From NCBI GenBank assembly GCA_020832415.1, contig JAFIES010000022.1, positions 1 through 32,414 on the forward strand: a stretch of 32,414 bases of DNA, in the 5' to 3' direction. The DNA comes from Balneolaceae bacterium (lineage in GTDB: Bacteria; Bacteroidota; Rhodothermia; Balneolales; Balneolaceae). The number at the start of each line of letters is the position of its first letter. The stretch's first letter is position 1. The notes beneath the pieces were generated by a model. The model was not told the origin of the DNA. It made no database searches and was given only the letters and a program-made list of their open reading frames with translations. Made by a program: the position numbers and the translations under genes. Below, one piece after another: positions 1-7,844 of the stretch.

Positions 1-1432
1 GTTGGACGGAAGCAAGACCTCCAATCAGTTCCGGCATTTCTTCAACTACTACAAAGTAATCCTCTTGTGGTTCAGAATTATCTGTATTCACTGTAAATTC
101 TTCACGCTCCAAGCCCATCGATTGCAAAACAGTGTTGTATGATTCAGGATCGAGCTTTGTATTAACAATAATTACACCTTGTTTTCCTCTTTCGCCAAAC
201 CTACTGATTGCAGCTTCATCTTTTAAAATTTCAATAGATTCAATATGCTCGGGTTTGAGATTATTTAGTTGTCCCAATCTGCCTTCATGGCGTGCCGCTT
301 GATCTTCTTCACCCATAAATATGATTACCTGGTGATATCCACGTTCACCGGTCCTATCAACATCTGTCATTAGGTTGAGTTCTTCTTCATCATAAATTTG
401 TTGCGTTTGCATATCTGTGCAGGCCATCGCGATGATGGTGCCCAGCATTAGCGTGCCAAATAGGGCAAGGCTCGATCGTTTAGGAATTTTAAGGGTGGGT
501 TTGTATTGAGTTATCATTTCTATCCTTTTTTTTAGGTTGGATGATTCCTGAGCCATATTTACGGAAAGTTCTTGTTGCAAATTGGGTTTTGGTAACAACT
601 CGAGCAAGAGGGAGGCGTACTTTTTCCGGGAGACAGACTCCTCTGACAGTACCAACAGATCGCAGCGCAGTTCTCGGTATTCTATAATTTCCCGCTTGAG
701 CCGGTGCACCAGCGGATGAAACCAGAATATTGCCTGGGTAAATGTTACCATCACCTGCGATAAAAAATCGTTTTGAGTGATGTGAGATAGCTCATGGCGA
801 AGTGCCATGTTCATATTTTCGTTGTGATTGCGGATGGAAGCAGGCAACAGCACTACCGGTTTTCGATATCCAAATGTTACTGGGATAATATCCGCATCGA
901 TAAATGCAATTTTCACTTTTTTTCTGATGGAACCGAGTAACTCTCTGTTTTTCTTGTCGAGATTATCAATTGTATCGGTTTCGGTGTAGCTGCATCGGTT
1001 TCTTAAGGAGTGAAGCCGTGCCCACTGGCCGATAAATTTTGCTATTGAAAGAATCACTCCTGAGATAAAGAGAAGTACAATGCCCGCGTATGCAATTTGC
1101 AGAAATGTGAGTGAAGCAGTGGTTTCAGCAGGAGTAATGCCAATCTCCATCGGTGCCATTACTGTAATAATTTTCAGACTGCTTTCTGCCGTATTTTGTG
1201 CAAACAGTGCGGATTCCAGTCCCTGAAGGCCTGCAAGTAGAAGAAATCCTGCCGGCAGCGAAATTAATAGTGCCAATCGTGTATGGTATTGATAGTGCGG
1301 ATGGATGGAGTCACTAAATTTTAAAACAACCCAGGCAGCTGCACTTATGCAGGTCCATATAAGTAACGGAAGCCACAAAAATGAGACTGTCTGTTCGAAA
1401 TTTTCTGAAAGTGAAAGTATGAGCCTGTCCAT
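1..1432 (-). CDS. BlaR1-type M56 membrane metallopeptidase with TonB-like C-terminal region (3' end beyond window)
   Basis: My own translation of this strand gives 477 codons with no stop, so the gene runs off the left edge. The N-terminal half has hydrophobic segments near residues 16-38, 48-64 and 120-138. A zinc-peptidase HELSH motif follows at residues 213-217, with a likely third ligand, Glu254, in the sequence ELRCD. This is the order seen in BlaR1/MecR1 sensor peptidases (M56). A further hydrophobic segment lies near residue 340. The outer part then carries SIEILKDEAAISRFGERG, which resembles the plug-domain motif of TonB-dependent receptors, and ends in FVVVEEMPELIGGLASVQ, which resembles the start of a TonB C-terminal domain. 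There is no recognisable penicillin-binding sensor in the visible part. The start ATG shares one base with the blaI stop (TAATG), so the two are translationally coupled. Expected role: sense an envelope signal and inactivate the BlaI repressor by proteolysis. The ligand is unknown. Confidence 0.85.
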   Translation of the reverse strand, partial: MDRLILSLSENFEQTVSFLWLPLLIWTCISAAAWVVLKFSDSIHPHYQYHTRLALLISLPAGFLLLAGLQGLESALFAQNTAESSLKIITVMAPMEIGITPAETTASLTFLQIAYAGIVLLFISGVILSIAKFIGQWARLHSLRNRCSYTETDTIDNLDKKNRELLGSIRKKVKIAFIDADIIPVTFGYRKPVVLLPASIRNHNENMNMALRHELSHITQNDFLSQVMVTFTQAIFWFHPLVHRLKREIIEYRELRCDLLVLSEESVSRKKYASLLLELLPKPNLQQELSVNMAQESSNLKKRIEMITQYKPTLKIPKRSSLALFGTLMLGTIIAMACTDMQTQQIYDEEELNLMTDVDRTGERGYHQVIIFMGEEDQAARHEGRLGQLNNLKPEHIESIEILKDEAAISRFGERGKQGVIIVNTKLDPESYNTVLQSMGLEREEFTVNTDNSEPQEDYFVVVEEMPELIGGLASVQ

Positions 1433-1812
1433 TATTTGTCCTCAAGTTTGTCAATCAGTGATTTGATTTCACGAAGGTCAGCTTCAGACAGATTTTCACT
1501 CTGCACTAATGTTTGTACCAGATCTTTGGGAGAGCCCTTAAACACTTTATCCACCAGGCGATCAATCAGGCTAAAGCGAACATCCTCAGGTTTCACCGCA
1601 GCGTAATAGATATAGCTGCGGCCCTCTTCCCGATATTTTAAATAATCTTTATCAGCAAGATTTTTCAGAATGGTCATCACTGTGGTGTATGCAACATCAC
1701 GATATTCAAGCATTCGCTTTCGTACATCAGCCACGGAGGCTTCGCCAAGCTCCCATACATGGTTCAGGATTTCCATTTCTGTTTCTCCGAGCGGACTGAG
1801 TGGTTTTCGCAT
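1432..1812 (-). CDS. blaI: BlaI/MecI/CopY-family transcriptional repressor
   Basis: This 126-residue protein has the length and layout of the BlaI/MecI family. An N-terminal winged helix starts PLSPLGETEMEILNHVWELG, the recognition-helix region is YTTVMTILKNLADKDYL, and the wing is REEGRSYIYYAAV. A helical dimerisation tail follows. Family members bind a dyad operator as dimers, repress their own operon, and are cleaved after the partner M56 peptidase is activated. The gene overlaps the M56 peptidase gene by one base and is transcribed first, as in classical bla/mec regulatory pairs. A TACTA-N6-TAGTA dyad lies 23-42 bases upstream of the start and is the likely autoregulatory operator. The regulated target need not be a beta-lactamase; none is present in this window. 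Confidence 0.93.
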   Translation of the reverse strand: MRKPLSPLGETEMEILNHVWELGEASVADVRKRMLEYRDVAYTTVMTILKNLADKDYLKYREEGRSYIYYAAVKPEDVRFSLIDRLVDKVFKGSPKDLVQTLVQSENLSEADLREIKSLIDKLEDK

Positions 1813-1834
1813 AATGATTTGGTTGATTAATTGG

Positions 1835-1854
1835 TTAGTACTAAGTAAGTAGTA
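1835..1854. promoter_or_regulatory. Candidate BlaI operator dyad
   Basis: TACTA at 1839-1843 and TAGTA at 1850-1854 form an inverted repeat with a 6-base spacer. It overlaps a perfect 10-base palindrome, TTAGTACTAA, at 1835-1844. The site lies 23-42 bases upstream of the blaI start, and a TTG followed about 21 bases later by a TACTTAGT element could be the promoter it covers. BlaI-family repressors bind dyads of this kind. The assignment is inference from symmetry and position. The photolyase gene diverges from the same 138-base gap and could be co-regulated. Confidence 0.5.
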
Positions 1855-1950
1855 AAAAAAGAAAGATGCAACTATTATTTTAATATTAATTCACCGGAAC
1901 GAGATGGCTACAGATAGAATTGGTATTAAAAAGGAAAATCACAGACAAAA

Positions 1951-3528
1951 ATGCCGCGAAAATATTTACGCCAAATTGATTCAAAACTAAACAGAACAAA
2001 GCTTTCTGATCACAAAAAAGCACTCTTTATTCTGCATGATCAGCTCAACCTTTCTGTTTGGCCGGATTGGGTTCAAAAAGAGAAGCCCCTTTTGATTTTT
2101 ATGGAAAGCAGGCAGAAAGGAGAGGAGATTCCACATCATAAAACAAAAGCTGTCTATGTTTTAAGCAGTATGCGGCACTTTGCACTGGAGTGTGCAGAGA
2201 AGGGATATCCGGTTTTGTATTACTCAGCAAACGGCCACTTTGATGATGGACTCACTGAGGTTCTTTCTGATTTTGACGGGAATCTTTGGTATATGACGCC
2301 ATCTGAATGGGATACCAGAGAACGACTGAAAAAAGTGGCTGAACAGTTCCCGGATAAGGTAAATGAGATTGCAAACACATTTTTTCTGGCAGATGCCAAA
2401 CAGTGGAAAGAGAAAATTGCACCCGGATATCGAATGGAATACTTTTACCGCGAGATGCGCAAAGAGACAGGATATCTGATGGATGGCAATACTCCGGAAG
2501 GAGGGGAGTGGAATTACGATGATCAGAATCGAGAGTCTCTGCCTAAAGGCCATACTATTCCGAAGATTAAAACATTCCAGCCGGATGAAATCACCAGCGA
2601 AGTGATGGAAATGGTTGAGGAATATTTCCCGGATAGTTTCGGTGAACTACAGAATTTTCAATTTGCGGTCAATCGCGAGCAGGCACTTGAGCTGCTGGAA
2701 CAGTTTATTGTAGAGAGACTGGACCAATTCGGCCCTTATGAAGATGCTCTGAAGACCGGAGACCACAAACTGTTCCATTCGCAGCTATCTATCTATTTGA
2801 ATAATGGATTATTGTTGCCTCGCGAAGTTTGTGAAAGGGCAATTGAAGCGTACGAAAAAGGAAATACGCGCCTCAATTCTGTGGAGGGATTTATTCGGCA
2901 AATTATAGGGTGGAGGGAATATATACGAATTTACTACGAAGCGATGATGCCGGATGTGCGCGATGCAAATCACTTTAATTTTAATAATCATCTGCCCGAA
3001 ATGTACTGGACAGGTAAAACAGAGCTAAAATGTATGGAAGAGAGTCTGCGCCCGGTAATTAAAGAGGCGTATTCTCACCATATCCAGAGACTGATGATTC
3101 TAAGCAACTTCAGTAATCTCACGGAAACAGATCCGCGGGAACTGAACAGATGGTTCTGGCTTGCTTATGCCGACGCTTACGAATGGGTTGAGCTCCCTAA
3201 TGTTCTGGGGATGAGTACTTTTGCCGATGGTGGTGTTTTGGCATCCAAACCGTATGTGTCAGGCGGAAATTACATCAACAAAATGAGCGATTACTGCAAG
3301 AACTGTGAGTATAGTGTTACGAAAAAAACGGGTGAAAAAGCGTGTCCGTTCAACTATCTGTATTGGAATTTTGTGGATAAACAGAGGGATACGTTTAACA
3401 ACAGCGGGCGTGTAAACTTTATGGTGAATATGTTTGATAATAAAAAATCGGACGAGGAGAAGAAGGCGATCAGGGAATCATCAGATACGTTTCTCAGAAA
3501 TCTGAAACGTATGGAGGAGTCCGTTTAA
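1951..3528 (+). CDS. Iron-sulfur bacterial cryptochrome/photolyase (PhrB/FeS-BCP type)
   Basis: This 525-residue protein belongs to the prokaryotic cryptochrome/photolyase-like group that repairs (6-4) photoproducts or acts as a blue-light receptor, using FAD and a [4Fe-4S] cluster. The N-terminal Rossmann half opens with ALFILHDQLNLSVWP. The C-terminal FAD domain contains GWREYIRIYYEAMMP and NRWFWLAYADAYEWVELPN. Four cysteines (C361, C449, C452, C465) have gaps of 88, 3 and 13 residues. As I recall, this is the spacing of the cluster ligands in Agrobacterium PhrB (C350, C438, C441, C454). An AAGGAAAA stretch precedes the chosen ATG. The gene diverges from blaI and reads toward the dCTP deaminase gene. 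Whether the protein repairs or signals cannot be told from sequence alone. Confidence 0.9.
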   Translation: MPRKYLRQIDSKLNRTKLSDHKKALFILHDQLNLSVWPDWVQKEKPLLIFMESRQKGEEIPHHKTKAVYVLSSMRHFALECAEKGYPVLYYSANGHFDDGLTEVLSDFDGNLWYMTPSEWDTRERLKKVAEQFPDKVNEIANTFFLADAKQWKEKIAPGYRMEYFYREMRKETGYLMDGNTPEGGEWNYDDQNRESLPKGHTIPKIKTFQPDEITSEVMEMVEEYFPDSFGELQNFQFAVNREQALELLEQFIVERLDQFGPYEDALKTGDHKLFHSQLSIYLNNGLLLPREVCERAIEAYEKGNTRLNSVEGFIRQIIGWREYIRIYYEAMMPDVRDANHFNFNNHLPEMYWTGKTELKCMEESLRPVIKEAYSHHIQRLMILSNFSNLTETDPRELNRWFWLAYADAYEWVELPNVLGMSTFADGGVLASKPYVSGGNYINKMSDYCKNCEYSVTKKTGEKACPFNYLYWNFVDKQRDTFNNSGRVNFMVNMFDNKKSDEEKKAIRESSDTFLRNLKRMEESV

Positions 3529-3613
3529 GAACGGTACTTTTTCTCGTCAACTTCTACTTCAAAACACGGGAGAAATTGTTAACTTCGTGCTGCAGAAAAG
3601 ATCAGAAAAATTT

Positions 3614-4825
3614 ATGTCGAAAATCATCAGCGAAGTTACTCTACGTACCAAAGGAATTTTACCCGTTCAAAAACTGAAACTGTTATCACAAGCCGGGGTT
3701 ATTTCCGGGGTGGAAGGACACCCCATTCAGGATAATCAGTTTCAGCCCAACTCGATCGACCTGAGGCTGGGAGAAAAGGCCTACCGTGTTCGAAGCAGCT
3801 TTTTACCAGAGAATGAAACGGTTCAGCAGAAAATTGATAAGTTGCACCAGTATAATTTCTCTATTGAAGATGGCGCTGTACTCGAGCCGAATTGTGTTTA
3901 CATCATTCCGCTTCTCGAGGAACTGAATTTGCCCTCATCAAATTTTTCTCCCTACAAAAAGGAGAATTCTATACCAGAAAATGAAGATGTACGATTGATT
4001 GCCGAAGAGAATCTTACAGCGAAGGCAAACCCAAAAAGCACTACCGGCCGCCTGGACATTTTTACACGGGTGATCACCGATTATTCAAACAGGTTCGAAG
4101 AGATTGAACCGGGTTTTAAAGGCCGCCTTTACCTGGAAGTTGTACCCAAATCTTTTCCTATCAAAGTGAGAACGGGGCAGAGGCTCAATCAGCTTCGAAT
4201 TCGCCATGGCCACACTATTCTTTCTGATCAGGACTTGCTGAGAACACATGGCAGCGATCCGCTTCTTTTTGATGAGAATGGTGATCCACTGCCGATGGAT
4301 CAGCTTTATGTGAATAAAGGCCTCTTTTTAAGGGTGAACCTCAAAGGAGACGAAAATGATATTATCGGCTACAAAGCGAAAAAGCACCGGGACTTGATCG
4401 ATCTGGATAACATTAATCATTACGAAATATCCGATTTTTGGGAGCCCATTCTTGGCAGCAGTGAAGATCATTTAATCCTTGAACCGGAGGCTTTCTACAT
4501 TTTTGCATCCAGCGAGCGCTGCCGGATTCCGAAACATCTTGCGGCTGAAATGATAGCTTACGATACCGGATCGGGTGAATTGCGAACACATTATGCGGGA
4601 TTTTTCGATAGTGGTTTTGGCGGTGAGGTGGAAGATCGGGGTGCAAGGGCTGTACTTGAAGTGCGTTCGCACGATGTGCCTTTCTTGATTGAGCACGGAC
4701 AAACCTTTTGCAGTATGACCTTTGAGCCAAATACAGAAATCCCCGATTTTGTTTACGGAACGGATATAAAAAGTAACTACCAGGGGCAGGGATTAAAGCT
4801 TGGCAAACATTTTAAACAGGGATAA
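3614..4825 (+). CDS. dcd: 2'-deoxycytidine 5'-triphosphate deaminase, two-domain long form
   Basis: The protein has 403 residues from the ATG at 3614. An in-frame GTG at 3587 would add nine residues, but the extension MLQKRSEKF looks non-conserved. It deaminates dCTP to dUTP for thymidylate synthesis. The classic bacterial enzyme is about 190 residues; this one has two related beta-barrel halves, as in the long DCD family. The first half holds FQPNSIDLRLG, a TGRLDIFTR segment and PGFKGRLYLEVVP, where the Glu near residue 175 fits the catalytic position. The second half repeats the pattern as GFFDSGFGG followed by ARAVLEVR. The BFD-like gene starts 3 bases after the stop, so the two are probably cotranscribed. 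A separate dUTPase lies about 11 kb downstream. Confidence 0.88.
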   Translation: MSKIISEVTLRTKGILPVQKLKLLSQAGVISGVEGHPIQDNQFQPNSIDLRLGEKAYRVRSSFLPENETVQQKIDKLHQYNFSIEDGAVLEPNCVYIIPLLEELNLPSSNFSPYKKENSIPENEDVRLIAEENLTAKANPKSTTGRLDIFTRVITDYSNRFEEIEPGFKGRLYLEVVPKSFPIKVRTGQRLNQLRIRHGHTILSDQDLLRTHGSDPLLFDENGDPLPMDQLYVNKGLFLRVNLKGDENDIIGYKAKKHRDLIDLDNINHYEISDFWEPILGSSEDHLILEPEAFYIFASSERCRIPKHLAAEMIAYDTGSGELRTHYAGFFDSGFGGEVEDRGARAVLEVRSHDVPFLIEHGQTFCSMTFEPNTEIPDFVYGTDIKSNYQGQGLKLGKHFKQG

Positions 4826-4828
4826 ACT

Positions 4829-5035
4829 ATGCCTGTTGATCGATGCATTTGCCACAACATACTTTTTAAAGAGATTAAACGCATTGCAGATGAACGCGGT
4901 TTCACAACACTTGAAGAGCTTCAGGATGCAAAAATCAGCAGTACCAGTTGCCAGCTCTGTTTGCCCTACGTTAAACAAGTTTTGAAAACAGGAAAAACGT
5001 CGTTCAGACCGGGAATTTATTTAGATGAAGAGTAA
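4829..5035 (+). CDS. BFD-like [2Fe-2S]-binding small protein
   Basis: This 68-residue protein has the four-cysteine pattern of the bacterioferritin-associated-ferredoxin (Fer2_BFD) fold: C6-I-C8-H near the N-terminus and C41-Q-L-C44 after a helical linker (IKRIADERGFTTLEELQDAK). Family members carry a [2Fe-2S] cluster, either as free ferredoxins that help release iron from bacterioferritin or as domains of larger redox enzymes such as nitrite reductase and NifU. Here it stands alone, wedged between dcd (3-base gap) and rsmE (one-base TAATG overlap). No bacterioferritin is visible. The C-terminal tail is short and acidic. Its partner is unknown; translational coupling to rsmE only says that the two are made together. 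Confidence 0.85.
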   Translation: MPVDRCICHNILFKEIKRIADERGFTTLEELQDAKISSTSCQLCLPYVKQVLKTGKTSFRPGIYLDEE

Positions 5036-5730
5036 TGAATCTGTTCTATGCCATTCCATCCGATTTCTCAGAGAGCAGTGTTTCTATACATGGACAGGAA
5101 GCGAAACATATCTCAAGAGTACTTCGATTTTCTGAAGGTGATTCGATCTCTGTAACCGATGGAGAGGGTGGTACTTATCAGTGTGAAATTGAGACAATCG
5201 GTAAAGAGAGATTAACTGCCCGTATAAAATCAAAAGAAATAAGTGAGAGAGTATTACCATTTATAACTCTCTGCCTGGGGCTGATAAAAAAGAGGGACCG
5301 ACTTGAATTTGCTGTTGAAAAGTCCGTGGAACTCGGAGCCGACAGAATCATCTTGTTTTCAGGCGATAACAGCGAGAGAGCAAAAGTTCGGGTTGATCGT
5401 ATTCAAGGCGTAGCACTCTCTGCCATGAAGCAGTCAATGGGATTATTTCTGCCTGAGGTAATCATTACAAATTCATTGAAAGAAGCTGTTAAATCTGCAG
5501 AACCTGATGTAAACATAGTGGTAGCTGATGAACAACTTGAGCCTAAAAGCGGCCCGCAAATGAACAAGTGGGATAAATTCTTACTTATAGTTGGGCCGGA
5601 GGGAGGTTTTTCGAACAGGGAGAGAGAGTTTCTTGATACAATTAAGTGCGAAAAATATTCACTTGGAGAGAGACGATTACGGGCAGAAACGGCAGCAATT
5701 GTGATGGTAGATCGGTTTAAAAATCTCTAA
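5035..5730 (+). CDS. rsmE: 16S rRNA (uracil-1498-N3)-methyltransferase RsmE
   Basis: This 231-residue SPOUT-class methyltransferase methylates U1498 of 16S rRNA with S-adenosylmethionine. The N-terminal PUA-like part has HGQEAKHISRVLRFSEGD. The catalytic part has the conserved GLIKKRDRLEFAVEKSVELG, followed by the trefoil-knot motifs IVGPEGGFSNRE and LGERRLRAETAAIV. Length and motif order fit the family well. The start codon overlaps the stop of the BFD-like gene by one base, so translation is coupled. The gene ends a plus-strand run and is followed within 3 bases by the terminator hairpin. Confidence 0.95.
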   Translation: MNLFYAIPSDFSESSVSIHGQEAKHISRVLRFSEGDSISVTDGEGGTYQCEIETIGKERLTARIKSKEISERVLPFITLCLGLIKKRDRLEFAVEKSVELGADRIILFSGDNSERAKVRVDRIQGVALSAMKQSMGLFLPEVIITNSLKEAVKSAEPDVNIVVADEQLEPKSGPQMNKWDKFLLIVGPEGGFSNREREFLDTIKCEKYSLGERRLRAETAAIVMVDRFKNL

Positions 5731-5732
5731 AC

Positions 5733-5769
5733 AAAAAAAGGTTGTCTCCATTTCTGAAGACAACCTTTT
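5733..5769. terminator. Rho-independent terminator between convergent rsmE and S41 protease genes
   Basis: A perfect 12-bp inverted repeat pairs 5736-5747 (AAAAGGTTGTCT) with 5758-5769 (AGACAACCTTTT) across a 10-base loop. On the minus strand the stem is followed by seven Ts, which makes a strong terminator for the S41 protease gene, whose stop lies 19 bases before it. On the plus strand the tail is only TTTT, so termination of rsmE is possible but weaker. Confidence 0.9.
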
Positions 5770-5788
5770 CTGCCAATTTCCTTCAGTC

Positions 5789-7666
5789 CTATCGATGTAA
5801 TGAACCTGTTGGAGTCTGCACAAGCATTTCCAGATTTTCGGCGGTTTCCCAAAGCTTCATCGCTTCGGTTAGTGTTTCATTCATATAGTCGTTCACAACA
5901 GGATAGAAATATTCACTTCCCCAAACCTGCCTTGCTAACTCAGCCTTCATAAAGCCGAAATTCATCGGTTTTAGTTCATCATACATTTCCTGTGTCAGAA
6001 GCAGGTTGTCATCGTCAATGGTTGGTTCATCAATGTCGGTTGTTATTTCTAAACCAACATCTTTCATCATGCTCAAAAACATCTCCTGATCACTTGCACT
6101 CCAACTAAAATCTGACCGGAATTTGTTGAAATCATCTTCCCACTGAGCTCTGAATTCATCACCATGAGTATCCAAAAACTCTCGCACAAAGTTGAACTCA
6201 ACCCGCTCGATTCTCATCAAGTTGAAGAGGTAGGGAGAGGATGTGGTGTCTTCCTGTACAATGATATCGGGCACAATTCCGCCACCGCCAAATACATCTC
6301 TTCCGCCGGCAGTTTTATATCGTAACGAATCAGGTACCAGATCTCTGAACTGAGATGCATCCATTGAGGCATCGGTTGATCTGTGGCGAATTTCGTACGC
6401 GTAATCCTCACTGCTGCCATCGAATGGTTTCTGAATCAATCGTCCGGATGGTGTATAATATCTTGAGATGGTTACACGAATATTGCTGTTATCAACCAGT
6501 TCGTACTGCTGCTGAACCAATCCTTTACCGAATGTTCTGCGTCCAACAACCAGACCGCGGTCGTGATCTTGTATTGCACCGCTAACAATTTCACTTGCCG
6601 ATGCAGAACCTTCATTCACCAATGCGATTACAGGCATATCCTGGAGGGCACCGTTTTTTCTCGAATGCACTTCCTGATTAAACCTTGAATGCCTGCTTTG
6701 TGTGGAAACAATTTTAGTCCCTCTCGGGAAAAACTCTTCGGAGATGGCAATCGCCTGGCTCAAATATCCGCCGGGATTATTTCTGAGATCAAGAATCAAA
6801 CGCTCCATTCCCTGCTGCCTGAGATCGTCTACAGACGTGAGAAATTCATCGTGTGTGGTAGCGGCAAACCGGTTAATTTTTATATAACCTGTTTTTTCAT
6901 CCATCATGTAGTGGGAATCAATTGTAGTGATGGGTATATCGTCCCGGGTGATGGTAAAATTGAGTGGCCGTGAGTTTCTTGGGCGCATAATTCGCACATC
7001 AACGGTGGTTCCTTTTTCACCACGAAGTTTTCGAAGTACATCTTCGTTGGAATAACCGATTGCACTTGAATCATCGATGGCGATAATTCGATCACCCGAC
7101 ATAATACCAAGCTGGTCACTCGGTCCGCCTGATATTGGGGTGATTACAGTTATCGTATCCTGGATGATGTTGAACTGAATACCGATTCCCTGAAATCTTC
7201 CTGCAAACTGCTCCTGAATACGATCACTCTCTTCAGGTTCAATATAAACGGAGTGCGGATCGAGAGTTGCCAGCATCGACTTGATGGATGCTTCAACCAG
7301 TTTATTCATATCTGTATCGGGGAAATTATTGGCAACGTACAGATATGCTTCTTCAAATTTGTTGTAAGAATCGCGAAGATTTTGAATGGAGATATCTCCG
7401 GATACATCAAGAGGAGTTCCCTCTGTGTTAAGATCGCTGTCATCCAGAAAAGAAATCATCCCGAGGATACTCTCTTTGTAGAGATCATTGATGGAAGTTT
7501 CACCGAAATAATTATCTATCACCCTCCTTTGTACTTGCAGGTATTTGTGCAGATTATCCTGATGATAACCGCTTTTTACTACCACGTTATCAATCCCTGC
7601 AACCCAAACGGCAGAGAGAATTAGTAACAGTGCAAGTTGGGGAGCAATAAATTTTTTCACTGACAT
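5789..7666 (-). CDS. S41-family C-terminal processing protease with PDZ domain
   Basis: This 625-residue CtpA/Prc-like protease has an N-terminal signal or anchor (residues 7-24) and a PDZ domain around residues 150-230 (GIGIQFNI, GDRIIAIDD). The catalytic core includes ILDLRNNPGGYL, NEGSASASEI and FGKGLVQ. Ser356 and Lys381 fit the Ser-Lys dyad, with the family's 25-residue spacing. It should act in the periplasm on C-terminal tails of envelope proteins. A long acidic C-terminal region after about residue 480 is poorly conserved in my judgement. Residues 47-80 look like a degenerate copy of residues 108-141, the conserved pre-PDZ element that ends in LDPHSVY. The gene sits 178 bases downstream of hslU behind a region of nested inverted repeats, so it may have its own promoter. 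Confidence 0.92.
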   Translation of the reverse strand: MSVKKFIAPQLALLLILSAVWVAGIDNVVVKSGYHQDNLHKYLQVQRRVIDNYFGETSINDLYKESILGMISFLDDSDLNTEGTPLDVSGDISIQNLRDSYNKFEEAYLYVANNFPDTDMNKLVEASIKSMLATLDPHSVYIEPEESDRIQEQFAGRFQGIGIQFNIIQDTITVITPISGGPSDQLGIMSGDRIIAIDDSSAIGYSNEDVLRKLRGEKGTTVDVRIMRPRNSRPLNFTITRDDIPITTIDSHYMMDEKTGYIKINRFAATTHDEFLTSVDDLRQQGMERLILDLRNNPGGYLSQAIAISEEFFPRGTKIVSTQSRHSRFNQEVHSRKNGALQDMPVIALVNEGSASASEIVSGAIQDHDRGLVVGRRTFGKGLVQQQYELVDNSNIRVTISRYYTPSGRLIQKPFDGSSEDYAYEIRHRSTDASMDASQFRDLVPDSLRYKTAGGRDVFGGGGIVPDIIVQEDTTSSPYLFNLMRIERVEFNFVREFLDTHGDEFRAQWEDDFNKFRSDFSWSASDQEMFLSMMKDVGLEITTDIDEPTIDDDNLLLTQEMYDELKPMNFGFMKAELARQVWGSEYFYPVVNDYMNETLTEAMKLWETAENLEMLVQTPTGSLHR

Positions 7667-7749
7667 CGATTTTTTTAATTAAAGCTTATTTTCTGGACAA
7701 CGCGGAGTTGGCATCAAAGATTATAGGTATTGAAAATAAATAATGCCAA

Positions 7750-7793
7750 TTACGTTTATATCAACGTAAAGAATACTTAAACGTTTCTTTACG
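7750..7793. promoter_or_regulatory. Nested ACGT-centred inverted repeats upstream of the S41 protease gene
   Basis: Two inverted repeats overlap. TTACGTT (7750-7756) pairs with AACGTAA (7763-7769) across 6 bases. CGTAAAGAA (7765-7773) pairs with TTCTTTACG (7785-7793) across 11 bases. They share 7765-7769, so in RNA only one could form at a time. ACGT cores recur at 7752, 7764 and 7781. The cluster is in the 178-base gap between hslU and the S41 gene, 84-127 bases upstream of the S41 start. It could be an operator, an attenuator or the tail of the hslU message. The structure is plain in the sequence; the role is a guess. Confidence 0.4.
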
Positions 7794-7844
7794 ATGGTAT
7801 TTTACTGTTAAAGATTGAAAATAAAGCCTGATTATTACCGATTT

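Noticed and set aside
1-1432. The M56 peptidase gene as a possible pseudogene or truncated gene
   Set aside because: The frame is open over all 477 codons to the edge and the zinc motif is intact; the missing end is only the window limit.
1432-1812. Reading the BlaI/BlaR1 pair as evidence of beta-lactam resistance
   Set aside because: No beta-lactamase or penicillin-binding sensor is visible; this regulator family controls many other targets.
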